Positions 5,598-13,061 of a DNA stretch of 20,478 nucleotides are shown here, piece by piece. The notes under the pieces are model-generated. The model was not told the DNA's origin. It did not search any database and saw only the letters and a program-made list of their open reading frames with translations. A program made the position numbers and the translations under genes. The stretch lies in the NCBI GenBank assembly GCA_964549115.1, contig CAZJTX010000014.1:1-20478 (forward strand), in the 5' to 3' direction. This stretch comes from CAKOSP01 sp964549115 (lineage in GTDB: Bacteria > Bacillota_I > Bacilli_A > RF39 > UBA660). Position 1 is the first letter of the stretch. Each line of letters opens with the position of its first letter.

Positions 5598-7289
5598 ATG
5601 ATAGATGTAATTGTAGTAGGGGCAGGTCATGCCGGCATAGAAGCAGCACATATAACAGCTAAAATGGGTAAGAAAACCCTCCTTTTAACAATGAATATAA
5701 ACAACATTGCTGATATGGCATGTAATCCTTCAATAGGTGGAACATCTAAAGGAGTAATTGTAAGAGAGGTTGACGCTTTAGGAGGATTAATGGGAAGGGT
5801 AACAGATGTTTCCCATTTTCAAATAAAGATGTTAAACAAGTCTAAAGGCGCAGCAGTAAGGGCCTTACGCGCGCAAGTTGACAAAGTTTTATATCCTAAA
5901 AAAATGTTAGAAGAATTAAACAAAGTGTCAAACTTAGAGTTAAGAGAAGGTAAAGTAGAAGACTTAATTATTGAAGATAAAAAGGTGTTGGGAGTTATTT
6001 TAGATAATGGAGAAAAAATTTATAGCAAAATTGTAATATTAACAACTGGAACTTATACAAAATCTAATATTTTAATTGGAGATGAAAGTATAGAAGAAGG
6101 TCCACATGGTGAAGATAGGTCTAATCATTTAACTGATAACTTAAAAAAAGAAGGTATAAACATTTTAAGACTTAAAACTGGTACTCCTCCTAGAATTAAA
6201 GATTCATCAATTGATTTTACTAATATGATCGTGGAAAAAGGAGACGATGAGTTATATACCTTTAGCTTTGATACAATTCCTAGCTATGATCCTAAAAATC
6301 AAAGAGATTGTTATTTAATATATACACATAAAAAAACTCATGATTTAATTAATGAAAATATAGAAAAAAGCGCTATGTATAGTGGTTTAGTAACCGGCAC
6401 AGGAGCAAGATATTGTCCTTCAATTGAGGATAAGCTTGTAAAGTTTAGCGATAAAGAAAGACATCAAATATTTTTAGAACCAGAAAGTAATTACACTGAT
6501 GAATGGTATTTACAAGGATTTTCTACAAGTTTACCAAGAGACATACAAGAGAAAATGGTACACAGTTTACCAGGTTTAGAAAATGCCGAAATATTAAAGT
6601 ATGCTTACGCTATAGAATATGATGCTATCGATCCAATTCAAATATATCCTAGTTTAGAAAATAAACTTATATCTAATTTATTTACCGCGGGTCAAATAAA
6701 TGGAACAAGTGGATATGAAGAAGCAGCTGGTCAAGGTATAATGGCGGGTATAAATGCTGTATTAAAACTAAATAAAGAAGAACCTTTCATATTAAAAAGA
6801 AGCGAAGCATATATCGGTGTAATGATTGATGACTTAGTAACNNNNNNNNNNNNNNNNNNNNNNNNNNNNNNNNNNNNNNNNNNNNNNNNNNNNNNNNNNN
6901 NNNNNNNNNNNNNNNNNNNNNNNNNNNNNNNNNNNNNNNNNTATGATTATGTAAAAAGACCTAACACATCTATATTTGATGTTGCAAATAGTTTAAATAA
7001 CGAATATAGTAAAGAAATATTAGATATTGTAGAAATTGAAATAAAATATTCAGGTTATATCAAAAAACAAGAAGATGAAATCAACAAACTTAAAAAATTA
7101 GAAGAAAAAGAAATACCAAAAGATATTAATTACTTTGATATTAAGAACATAGCGATAGAAGCAAGGCAAAAGCTAGATATGATTAAACCTAAAACTATTG
7201 CTCAAGCATCTAGAATTAGTGGTGTTAACCCAGCAGATATAGCAGTATTATCAATATATTTAAAGAAGGAATATAATAAAGATGAATGA
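5598..7289 (+). CDS. mnmG: tRNA uridine-5-carboxymethylaminomethyl(34) synthesis enzyme MnmG (interrupted by assembly gap)
   Basis: MnmG is the FAD/NADH-dependent partner of MnmE. The dinucleotide-binding loop GAGHAG (8-13), the active-site cysteine in ACNPSIGG (C42), LKTGTPPRI (192-200) and YCPSIEDK (C273) are all present. The C-terminal helical domain ends ASRISGVNPADIAVLSIYL, which binds MnmE and tRNA. A 100-N gap replaces part after DDLVT (about residue 414). As drawn the protein is 563 residues, while family members are about 620-630. The gap should hide roughly 95 codons rather than 34, including the normally conserved EPYR...SRAEYRLLLR segment. The frame across the gap is kept only by chance of the filler length. 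This is not evidence of a broken gene. Confidence 0.96.
   Translation: MIDVIVVGAGHAGIEAAHITAKMGKKTLLLTMNINNIADMACNPSIGGTSKGVIVREVDALGGLMGRVTDVSHFQIKMLNKSKGAAVRALRAQVDKVLYPKKMLEELNKVSNLELREGKVEDLIIEDKKVLGVILDNGEKIYSKIVILTTGTYTKSNILIGDESIEEGPHGEDRSNHLTDNLKKEGINILRLKTGTPPRIKDSSIDFTNMIVEKGDDELYTFSFDTIPSYDPKNQRDCYLIYTHKKTHDLINENIEKSAMYSGLVTGTGARYCPSIEDKLVKFSDKERHQIFLEPESNYTDEWYLQGFSTSLPRDIQEKMVHSLPGLENAEILKYAYAIEYDAIDPIQIYPSLENKLISNLFTAGQINGTSGYEEAAGQGIMAGINAVLKLNKEEPFILKRSEAYIGVMIDDLVXXXXXXXXXXXXXXXXXXXXXXXXXXXXXXXXXXYDYVKRPNTSIFDVANSLNNEYSKEILDIVEIEIKYSGYIKKQEDEINKLKKLEEKEIPKDINYFDIKNIAIEARQKLDMIKPKTIAQASRISGVNPADIAVLSIYLKKEYNKDE
6842..6941. other. Assembly gap of exactly 100 N inside mnmG
   Basis: This is a run of exactly 100 unknown bases, a usual placeholder for a gap of unknown size. 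Comparison with normal MnmG length suggests nearer 280-290 missing bases. Confidence 0.95.
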
Positions 7290-7929
7290 ATTAGAATTTA
7301 TTAAAGAATTAAAACTTTTAAATATAGAAGCATCGGAAGAACAGTTAAAAGTTTTATCAAAATATTATAATTTTCTAGTTAAATATAATGAACACACAAA
7401 TATAACTAGTATTTTAAATAAAGAAGATGTTTATTTAAAACATTTTTATGATAGTTTAACAATAACAAAAATAGTGAATCTAAAGGAAGTTAATAACGTG
7501 CTAGATATTGGTTCGGGTGGAGGTTTTCCGGGTTTAGTTTTAAAAATCTTTTATCCAAATATAAATCTTTATGTACTCGATTCAAATAATAAAAAAATTA
7601 AATTTTTAGAAGAATTATCTAATCATTTAAATATAAAAATAAATTTGATACATGACAGAGCAGAAGAGTATAGTAAAAAGACTAATATTAAATTTGATTT
7701 AATAACAGCAAGGGCGGTATCTAAGCTTTCTAATTTATTAGATATAACAAATAATTATATAAATAAAAATAATATGTTTATAGCTATGAAAGGGCGAGTA
7801 TCAAGGGAAATTAAAGATTCTAAAAAATGTTTTTTTAAAAACAAATTAGTTATTGATAAAAAAATAGAATTTAATTTACCTAACGATCAAGGGTATAGAA
7901 CATTACTAAAAATAACTAGAAAAGATTGA
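7282..7929 (+). CDS. rsmG: 16S rRNA (guanine(527)-N7)-methyltransferase RsmG
   Basis: RsmG methylates N7 of G527 in the 530 loop of 16S rRNA using S-adenosylmethionine. The SAM-binding motif is VLDIGSGGGFPGLVLK (about 73-88), with the acidic residue D100 ending the second strand (YVLDS) and ITARAV (about 140-145) downstream. The N-terminal KYYNFLVKYNEHTNIT helix is typical. It is 215 residues, slightly short of the usual 235-240. The start overlaps mnmG by 8 bases, with AAGGA upstream. The gene ends in TGA. Confidence 0.95.
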   Translation: MNELEFIKELKLLNIEASEEQLKVLSKYYNFLVKYNEHTNITSILNKEDVYLKHFYDSLTITKIVNLKEVNNVLDIGSGGGFPGLVLKIFYPNINLYVLDSNNKKIKFLEELSNHLNIKINLIHDRAEEYSKKTNIKFDLITARAVSKLSNLLDITNNYINKNNMFIAMKGRVSREIKDSKKCFFKNKLVIDKKIEFNLPNDQGYRTLLKITRKD

Positions 7930-7936
7930 TAAAAAG

Positions 7937-7963
7937 TTGTATTTAAGATATTATTAATACAAT
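7937..7963 (+). promoter_or_regulatory. Weak candidate promoter of noc
   Basis: TTGTAT (7937-7942) and TACAAT (7958-7963) are separated by 15 bases, shorter than ideal. They lie in the 61-base gap before noc, followed by AAGGGG. Read-through from rsmG is an alternative, since no terminator is seen. Confidence 0.3.
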
Positions 7964-7990
7964 AAGGGGTATAGATAGATAGGTACTAGT

Positions 7991-8947
7991 ATGGAACAAA
8001 AAATTATGCAAATTCCTATTGAAGAAATATTGCCTAATCGTTTTCAACCACGATTATCTTTTGATGATGCATCATTAAGTGAATTAGCTGAATCTATTAA
8101 AACTCATGGTGTTATACAACCTTTAGTTGTAAGAAGATTAAAAGACAAATATGAGATAGTTGCAGGTGAAAGAAGATATAGAGCTTCTAAGAAAGCTGGA
8201 TTAACATCAATTCCAGCCATTTTAACGACGATTTCAGATACAAAGAGTGCAGAGCTAGCTTTAGTAGAAAACGTTCAAAGAAAGGACTTATCTGCTATAG
8301 AAGAAGCGAGGTCTTATCAAACATTGTTAGGACAAGGAGATGTTAATCAAGCGGAACTAGCTAAAAGACTAGGTGTGTCTCAAAGTGCTATTTCTAATAA
8401 GTTAAGACTATTAACGTTGGCTCCCCAGGTACAAGACGCAGTTATAAATAATGAAATATCTGAAAGGCATGCTAGAAGCTTATTAAAAGTAAGTGATCAT
8501 ACTAATCAAAAAGTATTATTAAAAAAGATAATTACTGAAAGATTAACGGTTAAAAAATTAGAAGATGAAATAAGAAACAACTATAAAGAACCAGAAGAGA
8601 TAACAAGTAAAATAATGACAATAGAAGAACTTGAATCAACAACAAGTGATATAAAAATAATAAAAGAAGAACCTAAGGAGGAGATAGAAATGTTTAATGC
8701 CCCACAAGAGGTTAAACCCCCAAATAAGTTTTTTAACTTTTTAGAAAGTGAAGAAATAAATTTAAATGTTGAGGAACCTGTAGATTTGATCGAAGAAATA
8801 GAAATGTTAGACTTTGAAGTACCTCCTAAAGAAAATAAGGTAGTAAAAGAAATAGAAGAGTTTTTAAAGAAATACCCAAATATAGTGGTAAATAAAGAAA
8901 CAAGAGATAAGGAAACAATAATAAAAATAGTAATTAAAGAAGAGTAA
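7991..8947 (+). CDS. noc: ParB/Noc-family DNA-binding CTPase, probably nucleoid occlusion protein
   Basis: The ParB N-domain shows IEEILPNRFQPR (10-21), the CTP-binding arginine box GERRYRA (59-65) and ENVQRKDLSAIEEA (93-106). A helix-turn-helix follows (about 118-141, AELAKRLGVSQSAISNKLRLL), and then ISERHARSLLKV. Position directly after rsmG and absence of a parA partner match Noc, which blocks division over the chromosome and follows rsmG in Bacillus. The SQSxxxNKLRLL and ERHARxLL wording also looks closer to Noc than to Spo0J. It lacks the N-terminal amphipathic membrane helix of Bacillus Noc. Instead residues 200-290 form an acidic, low-complexity linker containing NKFFNFLES (245-253). 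A true ParB role cannot be excluded. No perfect parS or Noc site was seen. Confidence 0.75.
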   Translation: MEQKIMQIPIEEILPNRFQPRLSFDDASLSELAESIKTHGVIQPLVVRRLKDKYEIVAGERRYRASKKAGLTSIPAILTTISDTKSAELALVENVQRKDLSAIEEARSYQTLLGQGDVNQAELAKRLGVSQSAISNKLRLLTLAPQVQDAVINNEISERHARSLLKVSDHTNQKVLLKKIITERLTVKKLEDEIRNNYKEPEEITSKIMTIEELESTTSDIKIIKEEPKEEIEMFNAPQEVKPPNKFFNFLESEEINLNVEEPVDLIEEIEMLDFEVPPKENKVVKEIEEFLKKYPNIVVNKETRDKETIIKIVIKEE

Positions 8948-8959
8948 TCTTCTTTTTTT
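8936..8959 (+). terminator. Terminator after noc
   Basis: AAAGAAGA (8936-8943) pairs perfectly with TCTTCTTT (8948-8955) over a GTAA loop and runs into T residues to 8959. The left arm is part of the last noc codons. Confidence 0.75.
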
Positions 8960-8977
8960 ATTTATAATTTATTTAAG

Positions 8978-9005
8978 TTGATTTAGATTTTTTCTATGAT
9001 ATAAT
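8978..9005 (+). promoter_or_regulatory. Promoter of the DUF1934-like/rpoE unit
   Basis: TTGATT (8978-8983), a 16-base spacer and TATAAT (9000-9005), with TGA directly before the -10 (an extended -10). It lies just after the noc terminator and before an AGAGAGG ribosome site. Confidence 0.75.
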
Positions 9006-9028
9006 GTTTTAGAAAAAGAGAGGTTATT

Positions 9029-9364
9029 ATGGATATTAAAATTAATTGGTATGTATATAATAACAATAAATTACTTGTAGCTAGGAAAAATCAGCCGGCA
9101 ATTTATGACGGAAAGAATTATTTAATTTATGAAAAAGATGATGAATATCATAAAATAGATTTTAGTAACAAAGTATTTATTAGAAAAACTAAGGAATATG
9201 ATATGGAAGTGGATTTTACCAACAATATATGTACATTTAACTTTGACAAAGAAGGAATGTCTAAGGTTGAAGTAGTAACTAACTTTAAATTTAAAAACGA
9301 AAAATTAAAAATGGACTATAAAATAGATGTGGATGTTGCTAAGATTGTGGTAGAAATAATATAA
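9029..9364 (+). CDS. DUF1934 (YwiB)-like small beta-barrel protein, tentative
   Basis: This is a 111-residue protein without membrane segments. Alternating hydrophobic and charged residues predict mostly beta strands. The layout (GKNYLIYEKDD near 34-44, a central polar strand set, and an ending LKMDYKIDVDVAKIVVEII) resembles the DUF1934/YwiB barrel, whose biochemical role is unknown to me. YwiB genes lie beside argS and rpoE in Bacillus relatives. Here the gene is 11 bases upstream of rpoE and shares its promoter, which supports the guess. No catalytic motif is visible. Confidence is high that it is a real gene, moderate for the family. Confidence 0.5.
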   Translation: MDIKINWYVYNNNKLLVARKNQPAIYDGKNYLIYEKDDEYHKIDFSNKVFIRKTKEYDMEVDFTNNICTFNFDKEGMSKVEVVTNFKFKNEKLKMDYKIDVDVAKIVVEII

Positions 9365-9375
9365 GAGGTGAGTTT

Positions 9376-9786
9376 ATGAAAGATTTACAAGAACAAATAA
9401 ATGAAATGAGCTATGATGATATAGCTTTCATGGTATTAAGACATTATGGAACAAAAATGAAAACCCAAACTTTATATAAAAGAGTATGTAGAGTTTTAGA
9501 TATGGAATTTGACGAAGATCATATAGGCGACTTTTATGAATTGTTAGCTGTTAATAAAAAGTTCTTATTTGTGAAAGGTTATTGGGACTTACAAACAAAA
9601 CACAAAATAACAAATCAAACTTATGAAGAGGAAGATGATTTTTTAGACGATATAGATTTTGAAGATGACGAGGAAGAAAATGATGAATCAGAAGAAATTT
9701 ATATAGATGAAGATGATGACGATATAGAAGAAGAGGATATATCTGGTTTTATAGTAACCGGAAATGATTTAGAAGAAGAAGTTTAG
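9376..9786 (+). CDS. rpoE: DNA-directed RNA polymerase delta subunit
   Basis: Delta is a Gram-positive RNA polymerase subunit that speeds enzyme recycling and raises promoter selectivity. The N-terminal half (about 1-85) fits the folded HARE-HTH domain: MSYDDIAFMVLRHYGTKM, then a helix-rich stretch ending at KGYWDL. The C-terminal half (about 86-136) is almost entirely Asp/Glu, the disordered acidic tail that displaces nucleic acid. The length of 136 residues is somewhat short of the Bacillus protein. AGAGGTGAG precedes the start. The gene stops with TAG. Confidence 0.92.
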   Translation: MKDLQEQINEMSYDDIAFMVLRHYGTKMKTQTLYKRVCRVLDMEFDEDHIGDFYELLAVNKKFLFVKGYWDLQTKHKITNQTYEEEDDFLDDIDFEDDEEENDESEEIYIDEDDDDIEEEDISGFIVTGNDLEEEV

Positions 9787-9794
9787 CTTCCTTG

Positions 9795-9803
9795 TGATAT
9801 AAT
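9795..9803 (+). promoter_or_regulatory. Extended -10 promoter of prfA
   Basis: TGATATAAT (TG at 9795-9796, TATAAT at 9798-9803) lies just after the rpoE stop and 16 bases before prfA. The -35 region (around 9775-9780) is a poor match, so the TG extension probably carries recognition. Confidence 0.5.
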
Positions 9804-9819
9804 TTTATAAGGAGGCATA

Positions 9820-10881
9820 ATGATTGCTAGACTAGAAGAAATAGAAAACAAATATAACGAATTAAAACAAGAGTTATTGAAACCCGAAGTTTTAGAAGAT
9901 TACAATAAAATTAAAGTTTTATCTAAAGAAATAAGTGAATATGAAGAAACTGTTAATCTTTTTATACGATATAAAAAGGTTCTTTCTGATTTGAAAAATT
10001 CAGAAGATATGTTAAGTGATGTAGATTTAAAAGAAATGGTTGAAGAAGAAATAAAAAATCTAACTGAGGAAAAAGAAACATTAGAAAATCAATTAGAAGT
10101 CTTATTAATACCAAAAGATAAAAATGACGGTAAAAACGTTGTTATGGAAATAAGAGGCGCCGCTGGAGGAGACGAAGCTAACCTTTTTGCAGGAGACTTG
10201 ATGAGAATGTATTCTTACTATGCGGAAGAACATGGTTGGAAAGTAGAAGTATATAACGAACAACCTGGAACAAGTGGTGGATTCTCACAAATAGAATGTA
10301 TTATAAAAGGCGAAGGAGTATATTCTAAATTAAAATATGAAAGCGGCTCTCATAGAGTTCAAAGAATACCCGTAACTGAAACCCAAGGCAGAGTTCATAC
10401 ATCAACTGCTACAGTTTTAGTAATGCCAGAAGTTGATGAAGTTGATATTGAAATAAATGAAAAAGATATTAAAGTAGATGTGTATCATTCATCAGGTGCG
10501 GGTGGTCAATCTGTTAATACGACAAACTCAGCTGTAAGAATGACTCATTTACCAACAGGAATTGTTGTTACTTGCCAATCAGAAAGAAGCCAAATAAAAA
10601 ACAGAGACCAAGCTTTGAAAATGTTAAGAGTAAGGGTATACGACGAAATAACAAGAAAACAAGAAGAAGAGATCGACAGTACAAGAAAACATAAAATAGG
10701 TACAGGAGATAGATCCGAAAAGATAAGAACGTATAATTATCCACAAAATAGAGTGACGGACCATCGTATTAATTTTTCTATTATGGAATTAGACAAAGTT
10801 ATGGAAGGAAAGCTAGAACCTATAATAGAAGCTTTAATAAATGAAGATATGAAATTAAAATTAGATGGGGAAACTTTATAA
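9820..10881 (+). CDS. prfA: Peptide chain release factor 1
   Basis: RF1 ends translation at UAA and UAG. The codon-reading tripeptide PVT (184-186) is set in RIPVTETQGRVHTST. The peptidyl-tRNA hydrolysis motif GGQ (228-230) is in SSGAGGQSVNTTNSAVR. An N-terminal coiled helical domain (about 1-95) is typical. The length of 353 residues is normal. AAGGAGG lies upstream. The next gene, prmC, starts on the base after the stop, and PrmC methylates the Gln of this GGQ, so enzyme and substrate are co-expressed. Confidence 0.97.
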   Translation: MIARLEEIENKYNELKQELLKPEVLEDYNKIKVLSKEISEYEETVNLFIRYKKVLSDLKNSEDMLSDVDLKEMVEEEIKNLTEEKETLENQLEVLLIPKDKNDGKNVVMEIRGAAGGDEANLFAGDLMRMYSYYAEEHGWKVEVYNEQPGTSGGFSQIECIIKGEGVYSKLKYESGSHRVQRIPVTETQGRVHTSTATVLVMPEVDEVDIEINEKDIKVDVYHSSGAGGQSVNTTNSAVRMTHLPTGIVVTCQSERSQIKNRDQALKMLRVRVYDEITRKQEEEIDSTRKHKIGTGDRSEKIRTYNYPQNRVTDHRINFSIMELDKVMEGKLEPIIEALINEDMKLKLDGETL

Positions 10882-11610
10882 ATGAGTGAAAAAGATTTAC
10901 TTGAAAAATATATAGAACCAAAAAAGCAAAAAAAAGCATTTAAACAATTAAATAAAGGTATACCGGTTCAATACATTATTGGAGAAGTAGATTTTTTTTA
11001 TTGTAACATTAAAGTGAGAAAAGGTGTTTTAATACCGAGATTTGAAACAGAAGAACTTGTCGATAAATTAATTAAATTAATTAATGAAAAGTTTGGAAAC
11101 AAATCTATAAAAATAGCGGACTTAGGAACTGGTTCTGGAGCAATAGCAATAGCCTTAAAAAAACATGTTCCTAGTGCAACAGTAATAGGATATGATACCT
11201 CGTTAAAAGCTCTAAAATTAGCAAGAGAAAACGCTAAATATAATAATGTAGATGTAACTTTTAAATATAAAAACATTAAAACGAAAATTAATGAAAAGTT
11301 TGATGTAATAGTAAGTAATCCTCCATATGTATCGAAAGAAGAAATAATTGACGATATAGTAAAAAAAGAACCTATAAAAGCAATATTTGCTAAAGATGAC
11401 GGGTTAGAATATTATAAGAAAATTTTGAAATATGCACATGAATCAACAAAAGAAAAATATATAATTGCGTTTGAAGTAGGATATAAACAAGGAGACTTAA
11501 TAAAACAAGAAGCATTAAAATGTTTTGAAGAGAAACAAGTGGAAATTTTGCCTGATTTATCGGGTAAAGATAGGTTTGTTTTTATAATATCTCAAAATAG
11601 TAATGAATAA
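10882..11610 (+). CDS. prmC: Release factor glutamine-N5 methyltransferase PrmC
   Basis: PrmC transfers a methyl group from S-adenosylmethionine to the GGQ glutamine of release factors. It has LIPRFETEELV (50-60, the usual (I)PRxETExLV motif), the SAM loop ADLGTGSGAIAI (79-90) and the catalytic NPPY (146-149) that grips the glutamine amide. At 242 residues it is shorter than the usual 275-285. The loss is at the N-terminal helical domain, which normally contacts the release factor. It directly abuts prfA. Confidence 0.95.
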   Translation: MSEKDLLEKYIEPKKQKKAFKQLNKGIPVQYIIGEVDFFYCNIKVRKGVLIPRFETEELVDKLIKLINEKFGNKSIKIADLGTGSGAIAIALKKHVPSATVIGYDTSLKALKLARENAKYNNVDVTFKYKNIKTKINEKFDVIVSNPPYVSKEEIIDDIVKKEPIKAIFAKDDGLEYYKKILKYAHESTKEKYIIAFEVGYKQGDLIKQEALKCFEEKQVEILPDLSGKDRFVFIISQNSNE

Positions 11611-11621
11611 TTTATTAGTTA

Positions 11622-11630
11622 TGTTATAAT
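11622..11630 (+). promoter_or_regulatory. Extended -10 promoter of the metallophosphoesterase gene
   Basis: TGTTATAAT (TATAAT at 11625-11630) lies in the short space after prmC. A second TATAAT-like box is at 11643-11648. No good -35 is visible. A strong AGGGAGG site follows, 7 bases before the ATG. Confidence 0.45.
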
Positions 11631-11664
11631 TAAATTAGAGAATATAATCACAGGGAGGTTCGAG

Positions 11665-13053
11665 ATGATTACGTTACTAAAAACATTAGGTGAAAAAGTT
11701 TCAAAAAGGGAAATGACTTGGAAAGATGCAACAGAATATTACATAATGCAAACAGGCGAGGAAATCTCCAGAGCTGCTCTAAAAAACAGATATTATAAGT
11801 TAAATAAAAAACTTAAAGAAGATCCAACTTATATGAGTGATGTTATAGCTAAAGAATCTGAAGTTGTTGCTCAGATGACATTTCATAAAGACATAGAAGA
11901 ATATTATTCGGATGGTTCTCTTTATGCTAAAAAGTTAGTTAATCTACCTCCTGAACAAAAAGAAAGCCCAGCAGAAGTCTTAAGGGCTATGAATTATCCG
12001 CCCGAAAATTGGGAACTTGAAAAAATAAGATTTACATCGTGGCAACAACATACAAAATCACAATTAACTAAAAACCTTTTCTCTGTAGAAGTGAGGTTGT
12101 TTCCACGTGTAAAAACCATGTCCAAAGAAGAAGCAATGGAAGTAATACTGGATTATTTTCAAGGAGAGATTAAACCTTTGAAATTACCTGAAGTTACACA
12201 GAAATATCAAAATGAAGATTTGATGGTTGAATGTCCAGGTATAGAATTGCATTTAGGAAAATTAGCTCATTATATGGATACAGGGGAAAATTATGATCAT
12301 AAGATAGCTGAAGAAAGATTTGGAAAAATTATGCGTGAAATTGTTTCATACCAAGAGGTTTCAAATGCGGCTAATTTAACAATGTTTATAGGAAACGACT
12401 TCTTTAATAGTGATACTCCCGATAATACAACAACTGCTGGTACACAAATGCAAAATGACCTTAGATATAAGAAGATGTTTTTATTAGGCCTTAAAATGTA
12501 TACTGAGGCGTTGTATTTATTAAGAGAAAAGTTTTCAAACATAAAAATAAAATTACAATCTGGAAATCATGATGAAGCAACAAGTTTTTATTTATATGTT
12601 GCGCTGGCACAAGCTTTTCAAAATGATAATATAATAAAGTTCTCAGATGAATATAAAGCCGTCCAAGTTACAGAATTTGGAAATAGCGCGTTATTTACTG
12701 CACACGGTAATTTTAAGGGTAAAAATTATAAAAAACTAATTCAATCAATCGCATTTGAATTTGCTGAAGTGTGGGGAAGAACCCAACATAGAGAATTACA
12801 TTTAGGTCATTTACACACCGAATTAGTTGTTGATGAAAACAGTGGGTTAATAGTTAGAAGAATAGGAAGTCCAAGCGGAACTGATTCATGGCATTATGAA
12901 AACAGATATGTAGGAAGCCGAAAAGCTCATCAACTATTTTTATGGCATAAAGAAGTGGGTATGATCAATTCTCACTACATAGTATTTCCTCCAGAACTTG
13001 AATCGACTAAAGAACGCGCTGAGATGGAAATACCTAAACAACGTACTAGATAA
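11665..13053 (+). CDS. Phage-type calcineurin-like metallophosphoesterase with N-terminal HTH-like region
   Basis: The C-terminal two thirds is a metallophosphoesterase. Metal-binding blocks in order are ELHLGK (194-199), GNDFFNSD (243-250), SGNHDEA (299-305), AHGN (346-349) and GHLH (381-384). Such folds act as nucleases or phosphatases using two metal ions. The TTTAGT block after GNDFFNSD and the spacing are those I associate with tailed-phage members. The N-terminus (about 18-50, WKDATEYYIMQTGEEIS, then RYYKLNKK) looks like a helix-turn-helix. The first metal motif has Glu where calcineurin-type enzymes mostly have Asp. It lies between prmC and murA with its own promoter and no other phage genes nearby, suggesting a captured phage gene now kept by the host. 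Substrate is unknown. Confidence 0.7.
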   Translation: MITLLKTLGEKVSKREMTWKDATEYYIMQTGEEISRAALKNRYYKLNKKLKEDPTYMSDVIAKESEVVAQMTFHKDIEEYYSDGSLYAKKLVNLPPEQKESPAEVLRAMNYPPENWELEKIRFTSWQQHTKSQLTKNLFSVEVRLFPRVKTMSKEEAMEVILDYFQGEIKPLKLPEVTQKYQNEDLMVECPGIELHLGKLAHYMDTGENYDHKIAEERFGKIMREIVSYQEVSNAANLTMFIGNDFFNSDTPDNTTTAGTQMQNDLRYKKMFLLGLKMYTEALYLLREKFSNIKIKLQSGNHDEATSFYLYVALAQAFQNDNIIKFSDEYKAVQVTEFGNSALFTAHGNFKGKNYKKLIQSIAFEFAEVWGRTQHRELHLGHLHTELVVDENSGLIVRRIGSPSGTDSWHYENRYVGSRKAHQLFLWHKEVGMINSHYIVFPPELESTKERAEMEIPKQRTR

Positions 13054-13061
13054 GGAGCTTT

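Noticed and set aside
6842..6941. Frame disruption or pseudogene in mnmG
   Set aside because: The interruption is an assembly gap, and both sides are intact MnmG sequence in the expected order.
12099..12117. parS-like site (TGTTTC, CACGTG, then A-rich) inside the phosphoesterase gene
   Set aside because: The half-sites are misaligned by an extra base on each side of CACGTG, and the right arm does not match. It is ordinary coding sequence.
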